35,173 bases of DNA, taken from positions 1 to 35,173 of the IMG/VR virus record IMGVR_UViG_3300023174_000392; one strand, given 5' to 3'. Below the pieces are notes generated by a model. The model saw only the letters and a list, made by a program, of their open reading frames with translations. It did no database searches and was not told the origin of the DNA. The position numbers were made by a program, and so were the translations under genes. Below, piece after piece: positions 18,858 to 26,485 of this stretch (the first letter of the stretch is position 1; the number at the start of each line of letters is the position of its first letter). The DNA is from a virus.

Positions 18858-20582
18858 TTACGCTTTAACCTTCTTTTGAATCTTTACGACCAAAGCGGTT
18901 AATGATGTGATCTGCTTCTTAATTGAAGCGATCATTGCTGACACATCTGCTGAAAGTTTTGCAACTGCATCTACCGCAGACTGTGCTGCTGCTGTAGCAG
19001 CATCCGCTGCCTTTGCTGCATTAAGTGCTGCATCTGTTGCTGCTACGGCTGCATCCTGAGCATCTTTTGATGCATCAAGTGCTGCCTTCTGTGCAGAGTC
19101 TTCAACAATTGCTTCTGCAGAAACTACAACCTGACCTGCTACTGGAAGAGATGATCCGCCAGTTGCTGAGATCTTAACTGTATTCTGTACAAGTGGCATA
19201 AAGACCTTGTATGTCTTAACTGTTGCTGTATCTGTTGTTACAGAAACCGCTGTTAGTACATCGCTAGATCCACCAAATGCATAGTTTGTTGAGATACCAC
19301 CAGTTGCAAATAGGTTTGAATATGTCTTTGGAGACATTGGCAGACCTGTTGCATCAAGTACCTGTATAGTAATTGTTGCTGCCTCACCTGGAAGGTACTT
19401 AGCCTTATCAAATGAGAGCTTTACGGTTGTTGCAGTTCCTTCAACACGCACTGGAACTGGGTTTGATACAACTGATCCACTTGAAATAACAACATTTGCT
19501 ACACCAGTCTTTACGCCAGTTGCTGAGAACTTTGCGACACCATTAACAATAGTTGCTGATGTTGCAGCATTATTTACTGTTAAAAGATCTGCTGATGTTG
19601 CGTATAGGGTTCCTGCTCCTACTGTAACTCCTGCTGCATCGTATGCAACTGCAGAAATAACTTCAGAGTTTGAACCTGTTGCAATAACAGACTTAGTTGA
19701 TGTTGCAACAATTCGGGCAATATCGCCATAGAATGTTACAGACTCTGTTGCAAGTACTACTCCAGATGCTGTAGTGATTGTAATTGTTCCAACTCCAGCA
19801 GTACCATCAGCAAAAACGCCAATATTTTGTCCTGCTGCAACAGTAAGAACACGACCTTGTGCTGTAATAGTTGTTGGGTTTGATCCCGCACCAATAAGCC
19901 CTGGACCTGTAACAATTGCTGTTAGAGACTCTGCAACAGATGTTCCTGCTGCATTCTTCTGTGTTACAACAATAACTGCTGCTGCATCAGATGATAGAGC
20001 CTTAGACGCATAAACTGTTGCATCTGCAGTTGCTGTATTTGTCTCACCAGCATTCAAAATTGATGTTGATGTTGCTGCAGATGTCTTAAGGTCTGGAGCA
20101 TTTACTGTTACTGTCCATATTAGTGGAACAGAGTTAAGAACACCAGTAACACCAGTCTTTAAAGAAGGTGTCAATCTAACAACATATGTTCCTGGAACAG
20201 ATGGTGTATCTAGTGTTACCAAAAGCTTTGCAGAAACATTTGCAACAGAATTGCTTGTTGAAGCAATGTCTGCAGAAAAGTTTCCTGATCCAGCAATGAC
20301 TGCTGCGCTGGTTGTTTCAATAACAGAAAGTGTTGCTAACTTTGCAGCACCTGCTGGAAGTGATGTCATACCAGATGTAATAGTGATTGTATCTGATGTG
20401 TTTTGTGCTAAAAATCCTACCGTTACCACTGCAGTAGCAGACTCACCAGCAATTACTGTATCAGCAATTGCGTCAATCGTGAAGGTATCTGCATTTACAG
20501 CAGCACTTGTCGGAAGTGCTGACATAACGCCAAAAGTCATCGCTGCAGCAAGACCTAGGGCAATTTTCTTAAATGAATTCAT
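18858..20582 (-). CDS. Sec-exported S-layer-like surface protein
   Basis: 574 residues starting MNSFKKIALGLAAAMTFGVMSALPTSAA, a typical Sec signal cleaved after SAA, with AAGGAG before the ATG. The mature part is Ala/Thr/Val/Ser-rich with several Ig-like beta domains (residues about 30-490) such as AVVTVGFLAQNTSDTITI and PGTYVVRLTPSLKT. The last 80 residues are an Ala/Asp-rich coiled coil ending ITSLTALVVKIQKKVKA. This architecture resembles abundant cell-surface proteins of freshwater Actinobacteria (from memory, unverified). A strong terminator follows. It may coat the infected cell or be a virion decoration. Confidence 0.85.
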   Translation of the reverse strand: MNSFKKIALGLAAAMTFGVMSALPTSAAVNADTFTIDAIADTVIAGESATAVVTVGFLAQNTSDTITITSGMTSLPAGAAKLATLSVIETTSAAVIAGSGNFSADIASTSNSVANVSAKLLVTLDTPSVPGTYVVRLTPSLKTGVTGVLNSVPLIWTVTVNAPDLKTSAATSTSILNAGETNTATADATVYASKALSSDAAAVIVVTQKNAAGTSVAESLTAIVTGPGLIGAGSNPTTITAQGRVLTVAAGQNIGVFADGTAGVGTITITTASGVVLATESVTFYGDIARIVATSTKSVIATGSNSEVISAVAYDAAGVTVGAGTLYATSADLLTVNNAATSATIVNGVAKFSATGVKTGVANVVISSGSVVSNPVPVRVEGTATTVKLSFDKAKYLPGEAATITIQVLDATGLPMSPKTYSNLFATGGISTNYAFGGSSDVLTAVSVTTDTATVKTYKVFMPLVQNTVKISATGGSSLPVAGQVVVSAEAIVEDSAQKAALDASKDAQDAAVAATDAALNAAKAADAATAAAQSAVDAVAKLSADVSAMIASIKKQITSLTALVVKIQKKVKA

Positions 20583-20603
20583 CTTTCTCCTTGTTAGTAT
20601 TTT

Positions 20604-22382
20604 TTATAATAAATTGAAGTTATCAAGATAATCCCGAACTTCTTCAGGCATTTCCTGATTATCCAATTCTACCATACGTTGCTCTTGCTCTGCAAGTCGC
20701 TGTGATGAGCGTGACCAAGTATGAATATCAATTTCTAGATTAGTATTCTTTGGGGTATGTGATAAAGCACCAAATACTGCCCCAGTTACTGCATCTGATA
20801 AATCTTTTGATTTTTTGCGGGGGTGATCTACTTTTTTATCATTAATAATTTTAAGTTCAGACATTTCGTCAAGCAATAAAGGAATTCGTGGCATAGCTAC
20901 ACGCTCTTCATATATCATCATTGCAAGATCTTCATAGTGTTTTTTACCAACAGAAACAGTATCAGTTCTTATTCCTACTGCCTGAAGTTCTTGCTGAATA
21001 TCAAATGACTGCCAGCGGTCAAATGTAACCATTCCAAGATTAAATCCTTGTCTACGAAGGTTTTGAATCCACTGCTTAACCTCAGAAAGATTAACTGGTC
21101 CTTCTACTTTTGGTTCCCACCAAACCACAGCATCAACAATAATTATTGGAGCAACCTGTTCATAGTCTTTAACTACTTGTAGGTTTACCCATTTATCTAC
21201 GTGAGCAATTGCTACGGCACACTTATCGTGTTTTTGTGCAAGGTCAGCATGAACATAATAAACCTTATCTGGATCTGGAACAAAAGACTCATCAAATCTT
21301 TTATTATTATCAATAGGATTTCTTAGTGTCATACAGTTCTCAAGTTTATCTTTTTGCTTAAAGAATGCATCAGATGCAAATGTTGGTACACAAGCAAAGC
21401 GTTGCATTGCATCTCCCATATCTGTAAAGAATGCTAGTTTAAAGTCGTCTATCTTACGAGTAGGGTTTACTACCCATGTAGGTCTTTTTAGTGCAAATAC
21501 CCCAGGATATTTATATGCAATGATCTGATCTTCATCCCAGCCAATATCTAGATAGTTTCCTTCTAGATCTTCTGGGAAATCTGGATTCATAATAAATCTA
21601 TGTGTATATGTAATTGTTTCTTTTTCCATGATAGAGTCTTCATATTTTTGTGAGATGAAGTCCCCTGGAAAACGGGGGAAGGAAAGAAGTGCAACCTTAC
21701 CTAGATCAGGGAAACGAGAGTCAACAGATGCACGGAAAGCTTTATAGATATTGTCCGCAGTCTTTCCTTGATCATTTCCTGTTCCTACTTCTGTAGCAAA
21801 ACCAGAAATTTCATCAAGCACTGCAAGGATAAGGTTCAAACCTTCATGTGATTCTCTTTCTGAGTGACCAGAGTAAACAGTAATTGCTTTATCAAACTCA
21901 ATACTTTCTGCCTTTGCATTATATTTTCCTGCAAACCATTCAGACTTTTCAATCTTGGTTTTAAAACCTTTAAAGAAAACGTTCTTTGCTTGTTGGGCGT
22001 TAATAGCCACGTTAATAATATCAATAGCATCTCCTGCAGGTTTGCCAAAGTATCTAGCAGGATCTTTTAAACATAGTAGTTTATAAACTATATATGCACA
22101 GGCTACGGTTGATGTAAAGTCTTTTCCAGATCCCTTGCCAAGTTGCAGGATTATTTCATTCTTAGTATATTTTTTGTAGTAGCGATGGCCTTCTTCTGCC
22201 CCCAAAATATCTACAAGGTCTTCTTCTCTATAGATTTGGCTCATTGCCTCAACGATATCGTATTGGATATCTGATAATGGTGGTTGATTTAAAAATGCTT
22301 CGCCTTCAACAAAGGTCTTTGCATCAACAGGAATTTCCTCAAAGTTATTATTTTTTAATGCTTCAAAGAAATCATTGAACAT
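20604..22382 (-). CDS. terL: Terminase large subunit
   Basis: I chose ATG at 22382 over TTG at 22391. 592 residues. The ATPase half has LGKGSGKDF (Walker A, residues about 82-89) and LILAVLDEIS (Walker B with catalytic Glu). The nuclease half has VYYVHADLAQKHDKCAVAIAH (first Asp), GMVTFDRWQS and DHPRKKSKDLSDAVTGAVFGA (last Asp), the RNase H-like triad. It pumps and cuts DNA during packaging into the prohead. The start overlaps the small-subunit gene by 11 bases. The next gene downstream is the exported surface protein rather than the portal, which is unusual. Confidence 0.93.
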   Translation of the reverse strand: MFNDFFEALKNNNFEEIPVDAKTFVEGEAFLNQPPLSDIQYDIVEAMSQIYREEDLVDILGAEEGHRYYKKYTKNEIILQLGKGSGKDFTSTVACAYIVYKLLCLKDPARYFGKPAGDAIDIINVAINAQQAKNVFFKGFKTKIEKSEWFAGKYNAKAESIEFDKAITVYSGHSERESHEGLNLILAVLDEISGFATEVGTGNDQGKTADNIYKAFRASVDSRFPDLGKVALLSFPRFPGDFISQKYEDSIMEKETITYTHRFIMNPDFPEDLEGNYLDIGWDEDQIIAYKYPGVFALKRPTWVVNPTRKIDDFKLAFFTDMGDAMQRFACVPTFASDAFFKQKDKLENCMTLRNPIDNNKRFDESFVPDPDKVYYVHADLAQKHDKCAVAIAHVDKWVNLQVVKDYEQVAPIIIVDAVVWWEPKVEGPVNLSEVKQWIQNLRRQGFNLGMVTFDRWQSFDIQQELQAVGIRTDTVSVGKKHYEDLAMMIYEERVAMPRIPLLLDEMSELKIINDKKVDHPRKKSKDLSDAVTGAVFGALSHTPKNTNLEIDIHTWSRSSQRLAEQEQRMVELDNQEMPEEVRDYLDNFNLL

Positions 22383-22908
22383 TGTGGACAACGGTAATCA
22401 CTTCCCCATCTTTTGCAACAGATGAAAGTCTGTGCATAATTAGGTCACGGATATCTGGATGCTCTGAAGCTATATCTCTTAAAATTGCAACAAGAGTTTC
22501 TTGGCGCTTCTCAATCTCAACCATTTCTTCTGCAAGTTCTTTGTTCTCAAGAAGTCCCGCTTTTTGTAGCATATCAATTCTTGCCTTTTCAATATCAACA
22601 ACTAACTTAATAGCCTGTGTTTTTGCACTAAGATTATTTGTCATTGATGCTTCATCAATAACTTCATAAGATTTTGTAATTAGTTTGCTGTAATGAGCAT
22701 CCATAGCAGCAAGCGCTTCTTTAGCACGAGCACGGATTGCATCATTAGCAGAAGCCATAACCTTCCACTCATTAATAAGTTCTACTACACGAACTCTTGG
22801 AATTGATAATTCTTTAGAGATTCTTGTTGGGTCAGTACCTTTAAGATATTCCGCAACAACTTGATTTACTTGATCAAGGTGCTTAATTAGATCTTCTTCA
22901 GTTGACAT
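22372..22908 (-). CDS. terS: Probable terminase small subunit
   Basis: 178 residues. An N-terminal helix-turn-helix (LKGTDPTRISKELSIPRVRVVELINEWKVMA, residues about 18-50) is followed by long helices (RAKEALAAMDAHYSKLITKSYEVIDEA; DIEKARIDMLQKAGLLENKELAEEM) suited to oligomerisation and a final acidic/hydrophobic strand. This layout, with its position directly upstream of and overlapping the large subunit, supports DNA recognition for packaging. AGAAGGAAAA precedes the ATG. Confidence 0.82.
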   Translation of the reverse strand: MSTEEDLIKHLDQVNQVVAEYLKGTDPTRISKELSIPRVRVVELINEWKVMASANDAIRARAKEALAAMDAHYSKLITKSYEVIDEASMTNNLSAKTQAIKLVVDIEKARIDMLQKAGLLENKELAEEMVEIEKRQETLVAILRDIASEHPDIRDLIMHRLSSVAKDGEVITVVHNVQ

Positions 22909-23140
22909 ATTTTCCTTCTAGTCTATTAATTTCATCTTTGATATAGAAAATTGCCTTCTCAAGATCTTGAATTGTCTTTGATTCATCTTTAAGTCCTGCT
23001 CTCCAGAGATACTTAAAGGCATTACCTATGTTAAAGTTACGATGACGAGTTATTTGAAGACATTCTACTCCAGAGGGATCTGTAGTGTAATGACTTGGAT
23101 GATTGACTTGATCAACCGTAATATTTAGGTTATCACTCAT
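22898..23140 (-). CDS. DUF3310-like protein
   Basis: The start at 23140 (MSDNLNITVDQVNHPSHY) fits an 8-base overlap with the upstream gene; an in-frame ATG two codons earlier (23146) and a TTG at 23161 are alternatives. 80 residues. VNHPSHYTTDPSGVECLQITRHRNFNIGNAFKYLWRAGLKD..KTIQDLEKA is the standard DUF3310 signature, widespread in phages and sometimes labelled nucleotide kinase, although no P-loop is present. Function is unknown; genomic context is usually replication or packaging. Confidence 0.88.
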   Translation of the reverse strand: MSDNLNITVDQVNHPSHYTTDPSGVECLQITRHRNFNIGNAFKYLWRAGLKDESKTIQDLEKAIFYIKDEINRLEGKYVN

Positions 23141-23258
23141 TTTCATCTTCTTCCCAGTCAAATGCTTCTAGCAAACCTTTTAGTGCTGTTACAACATAGG
23201 TTAATCCTACTGCACCAGCAATTCCAACTCCGATTAAAATCTTTTGTGCTTTATTCAT
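23133..23258 (-). CDS. 41-residue single-pass membrane protein
   Basis: The frame from 23258 reads MNKAQKILIGVGIAGAVGLTYVV, then TALKGLLEAFDWEEDENE: a basic N-terminus, one hydrophobic segment and an acidic tail. It starts at a TAATG junction with the HNH stop and overlaps the DUF3310-like start. No family was recognised. Confidence 0.65.
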   Translation of the reverse strand: MNKAQKILIGVGIAGAVGLTYVVTALKGLLEAFDWEEDENE

Positions 23259-23809
23259 TATTTTATTTTCCTATCTTTAATATAATTTATAGCATTATTT
23301 AAAATTATTTCTGAATCTTTAAATTGTCCAAGACCTCTATTGCAGTGTGAACATAAAATTCCACGTACACATTTTCCACAACTTTCTATGCCGCTGCAGC
23401 ATTCATGATCATGATCTACTGCCCACCATATAGGAAAAAGACTATCTGATGTGTGACATATTGCACAACCATTTTGTTTTTGTAAAAAATTTTCTATGTC
23501 TTGTTTAGATATCTTATACATTCTTTTTATTCTCATAAAAGTATCACAGTCTTTACATCTTACATCTAAACGGTCTGCAGTTAAATGATGATATTTAAAG
23601 TATGACTCATTAAACCATTGTTCACATCCAACACACTGTTTTTGCCCCTTACTATTTCTAATTTTTGTTGAATTATGCTTTCTTTGTTTTTGTATTGGAT
23701 CTAATAAACTTTTTCCATCACGGAGCCTTCTATAATGAAGCGCACAATAACCAAGTGCATGTGATTTTCTTGTGCACGAATTAACTGAGCAATTCTTGAT
23801 AGACTTCAT
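23258..23809 (-). CDS. Endonuclease VII-like HNH endonuclease with extra zinc motifs
   Basis: The start at 23809 (MKSIKNCSVNSCTRKSHALGYC) was preferred over ATG 23827, which lies before the predicted transcription start. 183 residues. N-terminal zinc motif (C..C..C.LHYRRLR), a second CVGC...CKDC ribbon, then the endonuclease VII core CAICHTSD, WWAVDHDHECCSG, CGKCVRGILCSHCNRGLGQF. The core closely matches the protein at 2045-2443, so the two are probably related mobile genes. It carries its own leaderless promoter and lies inside the replication/packaging genes. Confidence 0.87.
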   Translation of the reverse strand: MKSIKNCSVNSCTRKSHALGYCALHYRRLRDGKSLLDPIQKQRKHNSTKIRNSKGQKQCVGCEQWFNESYFKYHHLTADRLDVRCKDCDTFMRIKRMYKISKQDIENFLQKQNGCAICHTSDSLFPIWWAVDHDHECCSGIESCGKCVRGILCSHCNRGLGQFKDSEIILNNAINYIKDRKIK

Positions 23810-23815
23810 TATCTT

Positions 23816-23824
23816 ATTATACCA
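23816..23824 (-). promoter_or_regulatory. Extended -10 promoter of the third HNH gene
   Basis: TGG-TATAAT on the minus strand, six bases (AAGATA) before the ATG at 23809. Compare TATAAT-TAGATA-ATG at 2033-2047: the two differ at one base over this stretch. Confidence 0.7.
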
Positions 23825-23842
23825 CATATAAGAAAGAATACA

Positions 23843-23998
23843 TTATTTACGACGGCTTTTCATTAATCCAAACTTAGTTAAATAAACATAAATAGTTTCT
23901 ATGCTTGCGCCTGATTCTTTAGCAATTTCTTGAGGAGTTTTTTTATCCAATAAAAATCGTTTACGTAGCCATATTTCTGATTGATAAAGTTTTGCCAT
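23843..23998 (-). CDS. 51-residue helix-turn-helix protein
   Basis: The frame from 23998 reads MAKLYQSEIWLRKRFLLDKKTPQEIAKESGASIETIYVYL, then TKFGLMKSRRK. KTPQEIAKESGASIETIYVYLTKFGL is a clear helix-turn-helix. Similar short HTH proteins accompany phage HNH genes and resolvases. It starts at a TAATG junction with the RuvC-like gene. It may regulate the cluster or bind junction DNA; unproven. Confidence 0.75.
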   Translation of the reverse strand: MAKLYQSEIWLRKRFLLDKKTPQEIAKESGASIETIYVYLTKFGLMKSRRK

Positions 23999-24588
23999 TA
24001 CTTATCAACCCCTATTGCTTTGTCCCAATTACTTATAGCCCAATGACCAATCCCACAGGCATCTGCCACATCATTATCAGTAATAGTCTTATCGTATATT
24101 GTATTGATAAACCGAATAGTTCTTTCTTTACGAAGGTTTCTTTCGTATGTTTTATACCATGAAACAGATTTGCCAGGATTCTGAGAACGAATATATAGTT
24201 GTTCATCTTTAGATATTTTTTTATTCCCAATAAAATTTTGCCATGTGATAGGAGATACCTTACCAAACCTATTTATTCCAGCAAGTCCAGCAGCCCCAAG
24301 CAAAGCCCCTTGAACTAATGCAAGATCAGCAGCAGTCTTAGGAGAGTTCATAAAAACAGTATGCTCAATTACAATTGCATCAACCCTATCAAACTGATCA
24401 AATAAACCTTTTGTTTTTTTGCAGGCATCCGCAACTTTTTCATATATATCATTACCATTAAAGTTAATTTTTCCAATTGTTCCAAGATTTTTATATGAAT
24501 AAAATGCAAAAGCAAGACTATTAGTGCTAGCATCAATAGCACAAATATTTTTAGGTGGAAGTTCTGCCCCCCACTTAGTCTTGTTCAT
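23998..24588 (-). CDS. RuvC-like Holliday junction resolvase
   Basis: 196 residues with an RNase H fold plan. ICAIDASTNSLAFAFY has the first catalytic Asp (D19), AIVIEHTVFM the Glu (E75), and TDNDVADACGIGHWA the final acidic pair (D173/D176). Residues about 85-110 (AADLALVQGALLGAAG) match the connecting helix of RuvC relatives. It would cut four-way junctions before packaging. It overlaps the upstream zinc-ribbon gene by 14 bases. Confidence 0.87.
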   Translation of the reverse strand: MNKTKWGAELPPKNICAIDASTNSLAFAFYSYKNLGTIGKINFNGNDIYEKVADACKKTKGLFDQFDRVDAIVIEHTVFMNSPKTAADLALVQGALLGAAGLAGINRFGKVSPITWQNFIGNKKISKDEQLYIRSQNPGKSVSWYKTYERNLRKERTIRFINTIYDKTITDNDVADACGIGHWAISNWDKAIGVDK

Positions 24589-24865
24589 ATTCTATAAAAC
24601 CTTTCAACTCTTTAAGCATTTTGTCAACTGCTTTTTTACTAACATTACAGTTAGAGCAAAATCCTGAATCATTATAAATTGATAAATCAACTCCGCAACC
24701 ACCTAAACATTTTCTAACCTTACCGATTCTTTTTTGTCTACGTGTTACTTGATATCGTTCTGCTATTTTTTCTTTGGTAGCGTCATCTCTACAGGTTTCA
24801 CTGCAATAAACCTGATAAGATACTTTTGGTGTGAAGTATATATCACATCTGCTACAAAGTTTCAC
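24575..24865 (-). CDS. Zinc-ribbon protein, unknown function
   Basis: GTG start at 24865, inside the end of the nuclease gene. Ninety-six residues with C4SRC7, C20...C24, CLGGC and CSNC: about eight cysteines in two zinc sites, plus a basic middle (RYQVTRRQKRIGKVRK). Nucleic-acid binding is plausible. Its location between two recombination nucleases suggests a role in DNA repair or replication. No family name is offered. Confidence 0.75.
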   Translation of the reverse strand: MKLCSRCDIYFTPKVSYQVYCSETCRDDATKEKIAERYQVTRRQKRIGKVRKCLGGCGVDLSIYNDSGFCSNCNVSKKAVDKMLKELKGFIEYEQD

Positions 24866-25685
24866 TCAATTCCTCCAGGGAAGCTATCTTGATAGTTCCA
24901 TCTCCAGCTTCAGCACATGCTGCCTTGACTGGACATGTCTTACAAATCTTAGAGTTTCCACGATAATTTTTAGTAGGAAGTGTTTGATCTTCCCATGCCT
25001 TACGAACTTCACGCATCCAATTAAATGCGTAGTCAATCCATTGACGATACCCATCATTTACTTCTACTGGAATAATTAATAGATCGTGATTGTTTTTGTT
25101 CTCATAAATAAGTGCACCTTTTGCTTTACCAAGAATCTTCATATAGATAAGCAATTGAATTAGGTGTGCGCCCTTTGGTTTATTTGTTTTCTTACGATAC
25201 TCAAAGGCTTCGCTCATCATGGTTTTAATTTCGCCAACGATTTCTTCACCCTCCCAGTTAAGCATTACGTCACCGTAACCAAAAATCGGAGGATCATTAG
25301 CAATAACCTTAAACTCTGTTGTTTTTTCTCCCTTATCATTTACATAAGGTACAGCAACTCCAGAAGCAAGCATAGCGCCTTGGATTCTATCGTGTCCCAT
25401 TGTTCCAGAACTCATATTTGCTACACCATATGCATCTGTATAATCATCAAATACATTTCCATTAAATGCTAAATACCAGTAACGTGGACACTGCCCATGC
25501 TGATATGCAATTGTAGATGGAGCAAATGTTTTCTTGGTTGTCATCTTTGGCCCACGGCTAACTGTATAGCCAGAATTAATCTTTGCAATCATATCTTCGG
25601 CATTAAAGATAGTATTCTGCTTAGTAATAGCGTTTTTCTTTTCTGCCTCTTTTAACATAACCTGCTTTAGTAAACTTTTTGTCAT
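24852..25685 (-). CDS. PD-(D/E)XK nuclease with iron-sulfur cluster, Cas4/AddB-like
   Basis: 277 residues. C66 in HGQCPRYWYL and C248, C251, C257 in ICKTCPVKAAC give the four-cysteine 4Fe-4S arrangement of Cas4/AddB nucleases. GYGDVMLNWEGEEIVGEIKTMM (residues about 137-155) supplies the D...E-x-K catalytic residues, and QLLIYMKI the QhxxY motif. Such enzymes resect DNA ends during recombination. No CRISPR genes or repeats are nearby, so this is a phage replication nuclease and not part of a CRISPR system. It has its own extended -10 promoter. Confidence 0.87.
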   Translation of the reverse strand: MTKSLLKQVMLKEAEKKNAITKQNTIFNAEDMIAKINSGYTVSRGPKMTTKKTFAPSTIAYQHGQCPRYWYLAFNGNVFDDYTDAYGVANMSSGTMGHDRIQGAMLASGVAVPYVNDKGEKTTEFKVIANDPPIFGYGDVMLNWEGEEIVGEIKTMMSEAFEYRKKTNKPKGAHLIQLLIYMKILGKAKGALIYENKNNHDLLIIPVEVNDGYRQWIDYAFNWMREVRKAWEDQTLPTKNYRGNSKICKTCPVKAACAEAGDGTIKIASLEELSETL

Positions 25686-25707
25686 TTTTATTCCCTTTGT
25701 TTATATA

Positions 25708-25716
25708 AGTATAGCA
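25708..25716 (-). promoter_or_regulatory. Extended -10 promoter for the Cas4-like nuclease
   Basis: TGC-TATACT on the minus strand. Transcription should begin near 25701; AAGGGAA precedes the ATG at 25685. It lies in the 33-base gap after the previous gene. Confidence 0.58.
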
Positions 25717-25718
25717 GG

Positions 25719-26036
25719 TTAGCGCATTATATACTTGAGTGCTGACACCAAGTTATTGATAGATTCCGCTGCTGTGTAGTAAATATTCTTCTTTGCACGA
25801 TCATTTTTATCTACATTTGCCATCCAAGTAGCCTTGAAAGCCATCTTTGCAGCAATTGCTTGTAGCCTTACGATTTCAATACTTGCTACCTGAGTTGGAA
25901 TATCTGGCTTAATGATTACCTTAGCAATAAATGTTAAGGCAGTGGTTAGTTCTTCATCTTGCATATAGTCTGCAATTTCAGTTAAACCGTTTACCATCTC
26001 TAGTGTTGTTTTTGTTGGTTCATTTTGTTCAGCCAT
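25719..26036 (-). CDS. Hypothetical helical phage protein
   Basis: 105 residues, almost wholly helical: ETKTTLEMVNGLTEIADYM-like N-terminus, ELTTALTFIAKVIIKPDIP, SIEIVRLQAIAAKMAFKATWM, then RAKKNIYYTAAESINNLVSALKYIMR. Homologous-looking proteins occur in actinophage replication regions without assigned function. Gap of one base to the upstream gene. Possibly a DNA-replication accessory; unproven. Confidence 0.75.
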   Translation of the reverse strand: MAEQNEPTKTTLEMVNGLTEIADYMQDEELTTALTFIAKVIIKPDIPTQVASIEIVRLQAIAAKMAFKATWMANVDKNDRAKKNIYYTAAESINNLVSALKYIMR

Positions 26037-26037
26037 T

Positions 26038-26322
26038 TTATTCCTCCTCTGTTAACTGTTCTAATAATTCTACTTCTATTACTGCTAGACGAACCTTTGA
26101 GTCCCCTTCGCCAAGCACAATAAAAATTGCTGGATCATTGTGGTTCCTCATAGCATCTGTGACAGCTTTTGCCCAAATATCTTTATTTATAGTAATACCC
26201 TTTGGATATTCTTTAAAATCAACTGTAAAGTTTCTCCAAGTAGCATCACCTTTATGTGTACCACGTCCAGAATTTTTATGCTGTTTAGCATTAATTCTTT
26301 TTGACTCACTTCTTTCGCTCAT
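26038..26322 (-). CDS. Putative small PD-(D/E)XK or resolvase-like protein
   Basis: Ninety-four residues. The basic N-terminus (RSESKRINAKQHKNSGRGTHKGDATW) is followed by NFTVDFKEYPKGITINKDIWAKAVTDAM and DPAIFIVLGE...LAVIEVELL. A GD turn, D-x-K strand, helix and two further strands resemble small phage-type Hjc or PD-(D/E)XK nucleases. The match is by pattern only, and the acidic residue before D-x-K is not certain. It overlaps the zinc protein upstream by 17 bases. Confidence 0.55.
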   Translation of the reverse strand: MSERSESKRINAKQHKNSGRGTHKGDATWRNFTVDFKEYPKGITINKDIWAKAVTDAMRNHNDPAIFIVLGEGDSKVRLAVIEVELLEQLTEEE

Positions 26323-26485
26323 AGTCCTTCTTCGTTAAAATTAGTGGAACTTTTGAGATATGTTTTTTACTACACATCCAAGTTAGTTCTGCTGTCTTTA
26401 TCCATAAGCGCAAAGAATTTACTTCTTCTTTGCATATTTGGCAATGAAACTCACCACTAAATACTTTAAACTTTTCTTCAGACAT
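26306..26485 (-). CDS. 59-residue zinc-motif protein
   Basis: The frame from 26485 reads MSEEKFKVFSGEFHCQICKEEV, then WMCSKKH and a basic end. C15, C18, C38 and H42 form a Cx2C...Cx3H zinc site. It overlaps RecA by 8 bases and the next gene by 17, inside a tightly packed replication operon. It was too short for a routine size cut-off. Function is unknown. Confidence 0.72.
   Translation of the reverse strand: MSEEKFKVFSGEFHCQICKEEVNSLRLWIKTAELTWMCSKKHISKVPLILTKKDYERKK

Noticed and set aside
22389-22391. TTG as the terminase large subunit start
   Set aside because: An ATG three codons later (22382) gives the normal short overlap with the small subunit gene; neither has a strong ribosome site, so ATG is preferred.
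24852-25685. Cas4-like nuclease as sign of a CRISPR system
   Set aside because: No direct repeats, spacers or other Cas proteins are in the window; such nucleases are common phage recombination enzymes.
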